Shown: piece by piece, positions 54,333-62,696 of the stretch
Position numbering within the stretch: position 1 is the first letter of the stretch
Layout: the number at the start of each line of letters is the position of its first letter
Source of the DNA: Rhodospirillales bacterium
GTDB taxonomy: Bacteria > Pseudomonadota > Alphaproteobacteria > BOG-932 > Roseiterribacteraceae
NCBI GenBank assembly: GCA_028291345.1
Contig: JAQGIF010000204.1
Coordinates: 1-64,000 of the forward strand
Direction of reading: 5' to 3'
DNA: 64,000 nt
The notes under the pieces: generated by a model
Seen by the model: the letters and a program-made list of their open reading frames with translations, nothing else
Told to the model about the DNA's origin: nothing
Database searches by the model: none
Made by a program: the position numbers and the translations under genes

Positions 54333-55091
54333 ATGACCAACACAGTTTTGATTACAGGGGCGGCGAAGCGGGTGGGGCGCGCGATTGCCCTTGAACTCGC
54401 CGGAGCCGGCTACGACATCGCTATTCATTTTCGTGAGTCGCGAAAGCATGCAGAAGCACTTGCGCGCGAGATTGAAAATCTCGGGCGCCGGACGGCTCTG
54501 GTTCAGGCGGACCTGGAGGACGAGACGGCCGTCGAAGCGATCCTGCCCGCCGCGATCGAACAACTCGGGCCGGTGACCGCGCTGGTCAATAATGCCAGCC
54601 TGTTCGAACGCGACGAGGCGCTCGACGCCACGCGGACCGGATGGGATCGACAACTGGCGGTCAATCTGCGCGCGCCCTTTGTCCTGATGCAACAATTCGC
54701 CCGACTGCTGCCGGCGGATGGGGCAGGTGCGATCGTTAACTTGCTGGACCAGCGCGTATGGAACCTGACGCCCCATTTCGTCAGCTACACGATTTCGAAA
54801 AGCGGCTTGTGGACCCTGACGCAGACTATGGCGTTGGCGCTGGCGCCGCGCATCCGGGTCAATGCGGTCGGGCCTGGGCCGATACTGCCGAACGACAATC
54901 AAAGCCCGGAACAGTTTCAGACCCATTGGTCCAGCCTGCCACTCCAGCGGAAAATCCATTCGGCTGATGTCGCGCGAACGGTGCAATTCCTTCTCGAATC
55001 GCCCGCATTGACGGGTCAGATGATTGCGGTGGACGGCGGGGAACACTTGGCCTGGGCACAACCAAAACGCGGTGTCGTGCCGTCTGAGTAG
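54333..55091 (+). CDS. SDR family oxidoreductase, pteridine reductase (FolM)-like
   Basis: 252 residues. TGAAKRVGRAIALELAGAG carries the TGx3RxG motif that marks pteridine reductases, instead of the usual TGxxxGxG. NNASLFERDEALDATRTGW also fits (NNAS), LLDQRVWNLTPHFVSYTISK has Asp-then-Tyr-x3-Lys, and DGGEHLAW ends the fold. The likely reaction is NADPH-dependent reduction of dihydropterin (dihydromonapterin or folate-like). The start ATG has only a weak ribosome site. It stands alone upstream of the uvrC gap. Confidence 0.85.
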   Translation: MTNTVLITGAAKRVGRAIALELAGAGYDIAIHFRESRKHAEALAREIENLGRRTALVQADLEDETAVEAILPAAIEQLGPVTALVNNASLFERDEALDATRTGWDRQLAVNLRAPFVLMQQFARLLPADGAGAIVNLLDQRVWNLTPHFVSYTISKSGLWTLTQTMALALAPRIRVNAVGPGPILPNDNQSPEQFQTHWSSLPLQRKIHSADVARTVQFLLESPALTGQMIAVDGGEHLAWAQPKRGVVPSE

Positions 55092-55202
55092 TCAGTGTAA
55101 ACACGCCAAAAGCGTAATTTGTTCCAATCAATGGTTAATTAGCCACCGCAATGGGATAGCGCCGGTACTTCTGATGGGCCGGCAAATACCGCACTGCGAA
55201 AG

Positions 55203-55410
55203 TTGTGCACAGACGTTCCGGAAACTTCAAACGCCTCTCTAGGTCAATAAAAATTTATCTCTTTAAGGTTGTTTTCGCAATCGGCTTTTAAAGGCTTAAA
55301 TATTTCAGATGCTTACATTTATTGCCTAAAAAATAGGCAAAACTGCAAATCGCTTGATTCACTGCGACTTGCGGTTTGAAGGAGATATATTACACACACA
55401 CTTATCCACA
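55203..55410. promoter_or_regulatory. AT-rich region with DnaA-box-like sites before uvrC
   Basis: The 400-base gap between the SDR and uvrC is much richer in A+T than its surroundings. It has TTATCCACA (55402-55410), a perfect DnaA box, TTGTGCACA (55203-55211), one base off, and a hairpin TTGCCTA-AAAAA-TAGGCAA (55322-55340). DnaA-controlled expression of uvrC or a DnaA-titration site is possible. Two boxes are too few to call an origin. Confidence 0.35.
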
Positions 55411-55492
55411 GATTTGGTGGATAGTTAATCCAAATGGCTTGCCCCTTTTGGCGTCGGGTTGCGCGGCCCGGCTTTTAGAGCGAAAAACGCAC

Positions 55493-57400
55493 ATGTCATC
55501 GAACAAGGAATCGACAGGGGCGACGTTGAGCGGCGTCCAGATTATTCGCGACTTCGCTAAGCCGCTGCCAAACGCGCCCGGTGTATACCGCATGATGAAC
55601 GCCGCCGGCGATGTGCTCTATGTCGGCAAGGCGCGAAGTCTAAAGAAGCGAGTTGCGGCCTATACACAGCCGGCGAAGCTGCCGATCCGCATCCAGCGAA
55701 TGGTGCACGAAACCCGCGCCATGGAGTTCGTCCGCACCCGCAGCGAGGTCGAGGCCTTGCTGCTGGAATCCAACCTGATCAAACGGCTTAAGCCGCGCTA
55801 TAACGTGTCGTTGCGCGACGATAAATCGTTTCCGTACATAGAGCTAACTACTGCGCATGAATTTCCTCGCCTGGCCAAGCATCGTGGTAGCAGGTCGGAG
55901 GGAACCTATTATGGCCCCTTCGCCTCGGCGGGGGCGGTCGATCGGACGATCGTGGCGCTTCAGCGTGCCTTCTTGATTCGCAGCTGCGCCGACACGGTCT
56001 TCTCCACCCGGTCGCGCCCGTGCCTGCAATATCAGATCAAGCGCTGCACCGCGCCCTGCGTCGGACTGGTTTCGACCGCCGACTATGCCCAGCAGATCGA
56101 GGAGGTGAAGGGCTTCCTCGCCGGCAACAGCCGCGCGGTGCAGGATAGCTTCGTGCGGGAGATGAATGAGGCGTCCGACGCGATGGACTTCGAGCGCGCG
56201 GCCCGTTTTCGCGATCGCATTCGCGCGCTGGCCTCGATCCAGGCCCACCAGGATATCAACAGCGCCGACCTCGGCGACGCCGACGTGATCGCTGCCTATC
56301 AGGATGGCGGCCAGACCTGCGTCCAGGTGTTCTTCTTCCGCGGCGGCCGCAATTACGGCAACCGACCTTATTTCCCCTCCCACGACCAGAGCGTGCCGGT
56401 GGAGGAGGTTCTGGCCGCCTTCATCGCGCAATTTTATGAGGATAAGGCGCCGCCGCCCCTTGTGCTGCTCAGCCACCCGATAGCGGAGCAGGACTTAATC
56501 TGCGAAGCCTTGGCCGTGCGGGCGGGCCGCAAGGTCGAACTGGCGGCGCCGCAGCGCGGCGACAAGAAGCGGCTGATCGAACATGCGCGCTCCAACGCCC
56601 GCGAGGCGCATGGCCGCCACATGGTCGAGAGCGTGTCCCAGCGCGAATTGTTAAAGAAGGTCGGGGAGGCGTTCGGCCTCGATGCGCCGCCCGAGCGCAT
56701 CGAGGTCTATGACAACAGCCATATCCAGGGCGCTCATGCCGTTGGTGCAATGATCGTGGCTGGGCCGGAAGGCTTCATCAAGAACGCCTATCGCAAGTTC
56801 AACATGAAGGCCCCTCTCACACCCGGCGACGACTACGCGATGATGCATGAGGTGCTGACCCGCCGCTTCGCCCGCGCCGTACGCGAGGACAAGGGGGAGG
56901 GCGAGAACGCATCGGAAAGCAGTGGCTCAGGCTGGCCGGATCTTGTGCTGATCGACGGCGGCCAGGGTCAGCTGCAGGTCGCGCTCGACGTCATTGCAGA
57001 ACTCGCCATCGCCGCCCCGCCTCCGATCGTCGGCATCGCCAAAGGGCCGGACCGCCACGCAGGCCGCGAGAAGTTCTTCATGGTCGGCGGCGAGGGCAAT
57101 ATCCGCCCCCCCTTCACCATGCCGCCCAACGATCCCGTGCTGTTCTTCCTGCAAAGGCTGCGCGACGAGTCGCACCGCTTCGCCATCGGCACCCACCGTG
57201 CTAAGCGGCAAAAAGCGATCGGCATATCGCCGCTTGATGAGATCGCCGGTATCGGCCCATCGCGCAAGCGCGCTTTGCTGCATCATTTCGGCTCGGCGCG
57301 GGCTGTCGGCAATGCGGGAGTCGAGGATATATCGGCCGTGAAGGGCATATCGAAGTCAGTCGCCCAAAAAATCTACGATCACTTTCACTCCCGGCCGTAA
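55493..57400 (+). CDS. uvrC: Excinuclease ABC subunit C
   Basis: 635 residues from ATG 55493; the frame is open from 55376 but the extra part is not protein-like. The GIY-YIG domain is at residues 20-100 (PNAPGVYRMMNAAGDVLYVG, KARSLKKRVAAY). The UVR motif is EASDAMDFERAARFRDRIRA. The RNase H-like nuclease has ERIEVYDNSHIQGAHAVGAM and LVLIDGGQGQLQVALDV, and the tail IAGIGPSRKRALLHHFGSAR is a helix-hairpin-helix. It makes both incisions in excision repair. The 3' end overlaps the DUF1643 gene by 16 bases, convergently. Confidence 0.97.
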   Translation: MSSNKESTGATLSGVQIIRDFAKPLPNAPGVYRMMNAAGDVLYVGKARSLKKRVAAYTQPAKLPIRIQRMVHETRAMEFVRTRSEVEALLLESNLIKRLKPRYNVSLRDDKSFPYIELTTAHEFPRLAKHRGSRSEGTYYGPFASAGAVDRTIVALQRAFLIRSCADTVFSTRSRPCLQYQIKRCTAPCVGLVSTADYAQQIEEVKGFLAGNSRAVQDSFVREMNEASDAMDFERAARFRDRIRALASIQAHQDINSADLGDADVIAAYQDGGQTCVQVFFFRGGRNYGNRPYFPSHDQSVPVEEVLAAFIAQFYEDKAPPPLVLLSHPIAEQDLICEALAVRAGRKVELAAPQRGDKKRLIEHARSNAREAHGRHMVESVSQRELLKKVGEAFGLDAPPERIEVYDNSHIQGAHAVGAMIVAGPEGFIKNAYRKFNMKAPLTPGDDYAMMHEVLTRRFARAVREDKGEGENASESSGSGWPDLVLIDGGQGQLQVALDVIAELAIAAPPPIVGIAKGPDRHAGREKFFMVGGEGNIRPPFTMPPNDPVLFFLQRLRDESHRFAIGTHRAKRQKAIGISPLDEIAGIGPSRKRALLHHFGSARAVGNAGVEDISAVKGISKSVAQKIYDHFHSRP

Positions 57401-57888
57401 GGGACGGGCTTCCGGTCATAGGGAAGGTAGAGCGGGTGGGTCGGCTCGCCCGACTGTGTCACACCGAGGCAGTGCAGCGAACGTCCAGCCAGCAGAGTGC
57501 GCACTGCGTGGGCACGTCCTTTCAAGCCTCCATGCATGCCCCAGGCACACAGGATCATCGCCGCCATTGCCGCTCTGCTGGCGATGCCGGCATCGTTCAG
57601 CGGGCCAACCGGATCGGCTGCGATCCGCAACGCCTTGGGATAGGGTGAGCTTAGCGCGAACAGATTGACCACCTCCATGCGCTGGAACCCCCAAGCGGCC
57701 GATCGCCGCTCACAGCGCTCGATCGTCGGGTCGTTATTTCCCAGATGGTCGGCCTTGGACGGGTTCAGCATGATCCAGAGGATCGCGCGCGCTGCCTCAC
57801 CATCCCCTGACCAGTCGCGCCAGAGGCTGTAGCGGTACAGGCCGCAGGGCGAATAGTCGGCGCCGAACCGCCGTTCGCCGTCAGCCAT
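57385..57888 (-). CDS. DUF1643 domain-containing protein
   Basis: 167 residues. RYSLWRDWSGDGEAARAILW, IMLNPSKADHLGNNDPTIER and CERRSAAWGFQRMEVVNLFA are the DUF1643 signature (LNPSxAD...DPTIxR). LCAWGMHGGLKGRAHAVRTL and GEPTHPLYLP complete the fold. The function is unknown; the family is common in bacteria and phages. The gene is convergent with uvrC (16-base overlap) and divergent from pgsA. Confidence 0.9.
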   Translation of the reverse strand: MADGERRFGADYSPCGLYRYSLWRDWSGDGEAARAILWIMLNPSKADHLGNNDPTIERCERRSAAWGFQRMEVVNLFALSSPYPKALRIAADPVGPLNDAGIASRAAMAAMILCAWGMHGGLKGRAHAVRTLLAGRSLHCLGVTQSGEPTHPLYLPYDRKPVPYGRE

Positions 57889-58002
57889 GGGCGTGGCCTT
57901 CGAATGACAGTGATCGCAGTAGGCAAGAAACCCGGAACCCTTTATTGCCTATCGCAACGCTAAAAATTGGCAGCCCGCGAACCATGTCGCTACGATAACG
58001 CC

Positions 58003-58539
58003 ATGTCGATCAACTTCCCCAATATACTCACGCTTGGACGGATCGCGCTCATCCTGCCATTTGCGGTGCTCTATTTCCATGGCTCGGCGATTGCGAGGTG
58101 GGAATCGCTGGCGGTTTTTCTCATCGCTGCCGCGACCGACTGGTTCGACGGTTATTTGGCGCGCCGCCTCAATCAGGGCTCGGCTTTGGGCCGGATGCTG
58201 GATCCGATCGCCGACAAGCTGCTGGTCGTCAGCGCAATCATGATGCTGGTCGCCACGGGCGAGATCGCTGGCTGGGCTATCGCGCCGGCGCTGGCCATTT
58301 TGCTGCGCGAGATTGCCGTATCGGGATTTCGCGAGCATCTGGGGCCGCTGGGTATCGTCGTCCCCGTCAGTCGCCTGGCCAAATGGAAGACGGCGAGCCA
58401 GCTTATCGCGATGTCCGTGCTGATCGCCCCGGTCGAGGTGGTGCAGCCGGTGGGCGAGGCTATCCTTTGGGTCGCCGCGATCATCACGCTGGTGACCGGC
58501 TGGAGCTATTTCCGGGCGACGCTGAGGAGCGTCAGCTAA
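58003..58539 (+). CDS. pgsA: CDP-diacylglycerol-glycerol-3-phosphate 3-phosphatidyltransferase
   Basis: 178 residues from ATG 58003, with several membrane helices. DWFDGYLARRLNQGSALGRM and LDPIADK give the CDP-alcohol phosphotransferase motif (DGxxAR-x8-G-x3-D-x3-D). NFPNILTLGRIALILPF opens as in PgsA. It makes phosphatidylglycerol phosphate in the inner membrane. The gene ends four bases before the end of the convergent glucan synthase gene. A weak ribosome site precedes the start; in-frame upstream codons look non-coding. Confidence 0.93.
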   Translation: MSINFPNILTLGRIALILPFAVLYFHGSAIARWESLAVFLIAAATDWFDGYLARRLNQGSALGRMLDPIADKLLVVSAIMMLVATGEIAGWAIAPALAILLREIAVSGFREHLGPLGIVVPVSRLAKWKTASQLIAMSVLIAPVEVVQPVGEAILWVAAIITLVTGWSYFRATLRSVS

Positions 58540-58543
58540 CCGG

Positions 58544-61276
58544 TCACTCCGCTGCTGATGGCGCCCCTTCAGTGTGTAGCGGCGACCGGTTGAACAGCAT
58601 CGGCAAGGCGTTGCACATCGAGGTGATCAAAGCGGCCGCGAAGGGCAGGGCCTGAACGAACACCGCGGTACTCCACAGCAACGCCTCTTCGTTCTTTGGG
58701 GTGAAGTGCCACAGTACCGCGATCGCGACCGATACCAGCAGGACCAGCCAGATGATCTCGTCGCGTGCCATGATGAAACCCTGCATCAAAGCCGGCTGAT
58801 TTGCGCATTTGGGCGTCCGCACGAACGGCCGTCCCGAGGTGAAGACGCCCTGCCAAATCGCCCGGCCAACCGTGTGGGTTAGGGCCATGCCGGCGATCGC
58901 CGCGCCGACCTTTTGCAGCGGGCTGCACTTGATGCGCACGGTATAGACCCAGAAGCCCGCAATCAGTTTGAACGAGAAGGCCAGGATCGTCGGGATCATG
59001 AATGCCATCGGCGGGAAGCCGAACCGCTCTCCGATCAGGTGTTCCACACGAAAATAGATCGGATGATCGGTCTCGTAAGATGCGCCCCATAGCGTTGTGC
59101 CGAGCCATTCCATAAAGGGAAGTGTCAGCATGCCCAGGGACCAGACGACCGACGCGGCGGAAAAGAGCAGGTGCGCCGCATCGGCGAACCAGGGGACCCA
59201 GCCGGCGACAAAATGATAGCGCTGGCCGGCGGTCAGCACTTTGCTGCCCGGCAGGAAGTTGCGCCAATGATGCTTCATGATCTGCACCGCGCCATAGGCC
59301 CAGCGATGACGCTGGGTTTTATAGGCTGAGAAGCTGTCCGGAATGAAACCGCGGCCGAAGCTGTCAGGCGCATAGAGTGCCTCCCAGCCCTGCTCGAACA
59401 TGGTCAGGCCCAGATCGGCGTCCTCGGTGATGCACCATTCCGCCCAGCCACCGGCCTGTTCCAGTGCAGTGCGCCGCATCATCGTCATCGTCCCGTGCTG
59501 GATGATGGCATTGCGCTCGTTGCGGGTGATCATGCCGATATTGAAGAAGCCGGCATATTCCCAATTACACATGGTCTTGAACAGATCGCCGCGCCAATCA
59601 CGGTAATCCTGGGGCGACTGAACGAGCCCGACCTTGGGATTATTGAAATGCGGCACCATGGCGGATAGCCAGTCGGGATCGACCGTATAGTCGCTGTCGA
59701 TAACCGCCACGATCTCCGTATCGGGCGCGCTTTCTCTGAGCGCGAAATTGAGCGCACCGGCCTTGAAGCCGGGCCAGTTCGCCAGATGGAAGAAGCGGAA
59801 GCGCGGACCCAAGGTCGCGCAGTGAGCCTCGAGCGGCCGCCAGACAGCCTCGTCCTTGGTGTTGTTATCGATCACCAGGACTTCGAAATTGTCGTAATTG
59901 AGCCGGGCCAGGTAATCGAGCGTTTCGATCACCATATGCGGCGGTTCGTTATAGCACGGCACATGGATGGAGACTTTCGGTCCGCCCGCAGCCATGGCGG
60001 TTCCCCGGCGTGGCTTGATCAGCCGGCGCCAACTCGACCGGAACAGCAGCTCGGTGATCTCCAGACCGTCCGATAATATGACGCCGAACAGCACGACCTG
60101 CATGGTAATCATGATATACCAGACGGTGCGCAGGCCTGGATCGTAGGACGCATGGTTGACCTGCATCCAGGTCCAGATCAGAAGGGATGCCGTCGCCTGG
60201 ATCAGCAGCGGAAAGAAGATCAGACCGCCCGCGTTGATATCGCGCCGGCGCCACAGAAACCAGCCCATGATCGGTAAGGCCAGCAACGAGGAATAGCCGC
60301 ACAATTCATTCCAATTGCGGATTTCGACGAGAGATCCGCTCATTTGGAACTTCGGATTGCGCTGCGCGTCGAACAGGCCCCAGCTGCCGCCGGTGGATTC
60401 GTCGGCCCGCTTCCAGGGCTGGTCGAATGCTTCGATGACATTATAGCCGGGGATGCCCTGGATCGACTCGTCGAGCAGCTCTTCGCGCGCCCGGTTCAGG
60501 AAGCTGCGGATGAAAGCGGCCTGGTTGACGCGTGACGGTTCCGCGCCGCCATTCCAGGGGCCTTCGCTCGGCCAGCCGACCTCGCCCAAGATGATCGGTT
60601 TACCGGGATACTTGTCGGCCAGCATCTTGCGGACCTTGAAGATCTGGTCGATGGCTTGATCGACCGGGATACTGTCGTGATACGGCAGGATGTGGACGCA
60701 GATGAAATCGCTGGCGGCGGCCAATTCGGGGTGCTTGAACCAGGGCTCGCTGGTATCGCAGGTGAAGACCGGCACTGGCCGTTTGCGGGTCGCCTCTCGC
60801 ACCCGCTTCATCATCGCGATCAGCTGATCGGCTGTCATGCTGTTGGTCAGGATCTGCTCGTTGCCAACGATCAGACCTTTGACGTTCTTATTGTGCTTCC
60901 ACATGTCAATTAGGCTGGACAGCTCCATCTCGTCATGATTCGGGCCGTCCTTGTCCCCATTGACCGCGGCACCGGCGAGGACGGTGGTCAGGCCATATTT
61001 GGCCGCGATGGACGGAATCTTCTCAAAACCGTTCAGCGCGTCATAGGTACGAACGCCGTCGGCGATACGCGACACCAGCCCGATATCGTGGTCGAGTTGC
61101 TCGACGCTGGGATATTTCTTGTCGTGCGGCGACTGATCGGCCTGATACGCCGTGGCCGATACGCTCGCGATCATCCCGTCCCACGAACGCTGGGCGACGG
61201 GACGGTTCAGCAAATACCAGGCTGCGAAATTGATGGCGACGACGATCGCCAGAGCCATGATTGCTTTCAGACGCAT
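58544..61276 (-). CDS. GH17-GT2 fusion, NdvB-like beta-glucan synthase
   Basis: 910 residues from ATG 61276. After one N-terminal membrane helix (LKAIMALAIVVAINFAAWYL), residues 30-310 resemble a GH17 beta-1,3-glucanase/transglycosylase: GLIVGNEQIL with the acid/base Glu and PIILGEVGWPSEGPWNGG with the nucleophile. Two helices follow, then a GT2 domain (KVSIHVPCYNEPPHMVIETL, VAVIDSDYTVDPDWLS, TEDADLGLTMFEQGWEA, QRHRWAYG), then further helices. This order matches Pseudomonas NdvB, which makes cyclic beta-1,3-glucans, osmoregulatory and biofilm glucans. An inner-membrane protein with the GH17 part in the periplasm is inferred. Confidence 0.88.
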   Translation of the reverse strand: MRLKAIMALAIVVAINFAAWYLLNRPVAQRSWDGMIASVSATAYQADQSPHDKKYPSVEQLDHDIGLVSRIADGVRTYDALNGFEKIPSIAAKYGLTTVLAGAAVNGDKDGPNHDEMELSSLIDMWKHNKNVKGLIVGNEQILTNSMTADQLIAMMKRVREATRKRPVPVFTCDTSEPWFKHPELAAASDFICVHILPYHDSIPVDQAIDQIFKVRKMLADKYPGKPIILGEVGWPSEGPWNGGAEPSRVNQAAFIRSFLNRAREELLDESIQGIPGYNVIEAFDQPWKRADESTGGSWGLFDAQRNPKFQMSGSLVEIRNWNELCGYSSLLALPIMGWFLWRRRDINAGGLIFFPLLIQATASLLIWTWMQVNHASYDPGLRTVWYIMITMQVVLFGVILSDGLEITELLFRSSWRRLIKPRRGTAMAAGGPKVSIHVPCYNEPPHMVIETLDYLARLNYDNFEVLVIDNNTKDEAVWRPLEAHCATLGPRFRFFHLANWPGFKAGALNFALRESAPDTEIVAVIDSDYTVDPDWLSAMVPHFNNPKVGLVQSPQDYRDWRGDLFKTMCNWEYAGFFNIGMITRNERNAIIQHGTMTMMRRTALEQAGGWAEWCITEDADLGLTMFEQGWEALYAPDSFGRGFIPDSFSAYKTQRHRWAYGAVQIMKHHWRNFLPGSKVLTAGQRYHFVAGWVPWFADAAHLLFSAASVVWSLGMLTLPFMEWLGTTLWGASYETDHPIYFRVEHLIGERFGFPPMAFMIPTILAFSFKLIAGFWVYTVRIKCSPLQKVGAAIAGMALTHTVGRAIWQGVFTSGRPFVRTPKCANQPALMQGFIMARDEIIWLVLLVSVAIAVLWHFTPKNEEALLWSTAVFVQALPFAAALITSMCNALPMLFNRSPLHTEGAPSAAE

Positions 61277-61450
61277 CAGCGTTCTAACCCCGAGACCGGT
61301 GACACGGTTCCGCTCCAGCGCGGAACTTCGAGGCCACGACATTTACAGCCGCTTTGTGGCGAATTATGGGCGGCGTCCGTGTCGAGAGCTGGGACAGGAA
61401 CTATCAACGCGTCAGCACGGAAAATCAAGAATCGGTCCACGAAACCGGCC

Positions 61451-62695
61451 CTAAGCCTCGATAATCGTGTAAAGAAATCCCGCCTCACCGATCTTCTCGC
61501 CGACCAGTTCGCGGTGATTCGAATCACGGGTTTCCACGGTGATATCGACGGCCACGTTTTTGGCGGAAATGGCGGTTGACAGCCGGTTATGCAAGACCTC
61601 GATGATATTGCCGCCGGCTTCGCCAATCACCGTCGCGATCTTGGCGAGTGAGCCGGGCCGGTCGGTTAATTCGACATGGAAGATCGAGATCCGGCCGCCT
61701 CGCGACAGTTCGCGCAGGATGACCGAGGCCAGTAGGCGGGGGTCGATATTCCCGGCGGTCAGCACGAGGCCGACCTTGCGCTCCCGGAAGCGGTCGCGGT
61801 TTTGGAGCAAGGCGGCGAGGCCGACGGCGCCGGCGCCTTCCACGACCGTCTTCTCGACCTCCAGCAACAGGGCGACAGCATGCTCGATCGCCGCCTCGTC
61901 GACCAGCAGCACGTCGCTGATCAGGGTGCCGATGATCGATCTGGTACGCGCCGCGATATTCTGGACCGCGATGCCCTCGGCGACGGTCGCTCCGCCGGAC
62001 GTTCCAATCTCTCCGCGCAGCGCATGATACATTGATGGGTACAAAGCGGTCTGCACACCGAAAATTTCAATGTCCGGCTTGATCGCCTTCGCGGCCGTAG
62101 CGATACCGGAGATCAATCCGCCGCCGCCGATCGGCAGGATCAGCGTGTCGAGTTCCGGCACGTCGTCGAGCATTTCGAGCCCGATGGTGCCCTGACCGGC
62201 GATGATCTTGGGGTCGTCATACGGGTGAACGAAAGTGAGCCCTTCCTCGTCGCAGAGCCTTTCGGCGAAACGCTGGGCATCGGCCAGCATGTCACCATCG
62301 ACGATCACCCGCGCGCCAAAATCCCGTGTGTGCTGGATCTTGGTGAAGGGAGTGCCCGCGGGCATCACGATGGTCGCCGGGATTCCCAGCCGTTCGGCGT
62401 GGTAGGCAACGCCCTGCGCATGGTTGCCGGCCGACATGGCGATCACGCCCTTGGACCGTTCGTCCCCGGTCAGGCTCAGCAGCTTGTTCAATGCGCCGCG
62501 TTCCTTGAACGAGGCGGTGAATTGCAGATTCTCGAACTTCAGCCAGACATCGCAGCCTGCAATCTGGGACAGGGTCCGCGAATGCCGCAGCGGCGTTCGC
62601 ATGACTTGCCCCTCGATCGCCGCGGCGGCCAGTTCGACATCGGCGAGGGTGATCGGGCCATCGGCCGCGATCGCACTATCGGCTGATGCGGTGAC
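61451..62695 (-). CDS. ilvA: Threonine ammonia-lyase (start codon unusual)
   Basis: About 414 residues. PLP-fold landmarks: FENLQFTASFKERGALNKLL with the Schiff-base lysine, SAGNHAQGVAYHAERLG, and ILPIGGGGLISGIATAAKAI with the phosphate-binding glycines. The C-terminal ISIFHVELTDRPGSLAKIAT is an ACT regulatory domain. It deaminates threonine to 2-oxobutyrate for isoleucine. Homologues start shortly before PITLADVE; here no ATG, GTG or TTG is available in the expected place. A GGAGG (62702-62706) is spaced six bases before GTC at 62695-62693, one base after the typA stop. A GTG at 62749 inside typA is the nearest canonical start. Confidence 0.9.
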   Translation of the reverse strand, partial: VTASADSAIAADGPITLADVELAAAAIEGQVMRTPLRHSRTLSQIAGCDVWLKFENLQFTASFKERGALNKLLSLTGDERSKGVIAMSAGNHAQGVAYHAERLGIPATIVMPAGTPFTKIQHTRDFGARVIVDGDMLADAQRFAERLCDEEGLTFVHPYDDPKIIAGQGTIGLEMLDDVPELDTLILPIGGGGLISGIATAAKAIKPDIEIFGVQTALYPSMYHALRGEIGTSGGATVAEGIAVQNIAARTRSIIGTLISDVLLVDEAAIEHAVALLLEVEKTVVEGAGAVGLAALLQNRDRFRERKVGLVLTAGNIDPRLLASVILRELSRGGRISIFHVELTDRPGSLAKIATVIGEAGGNIIEVLHNRLSTAISAKNVAVDITVETRDSNHRELVGEKIGEAGFLYTIIEA

Positions 62696-62696
62696 C

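Noticed and set aside
54153-55061. 302-residue minus-strand frame opposite the pteridine-reductase-like gene
   Set aside because: The plus strand has a full SDR with conserved motifs over the same bases; the minus frame has no recognisable domain.
55092-55492. Chromosomal replication origin
   Set aside because: Only two DnaA-box-like sites, no origin-linked genes such as dnaA, hemE or parAB nearby; reported only as a candidate DnaA site.
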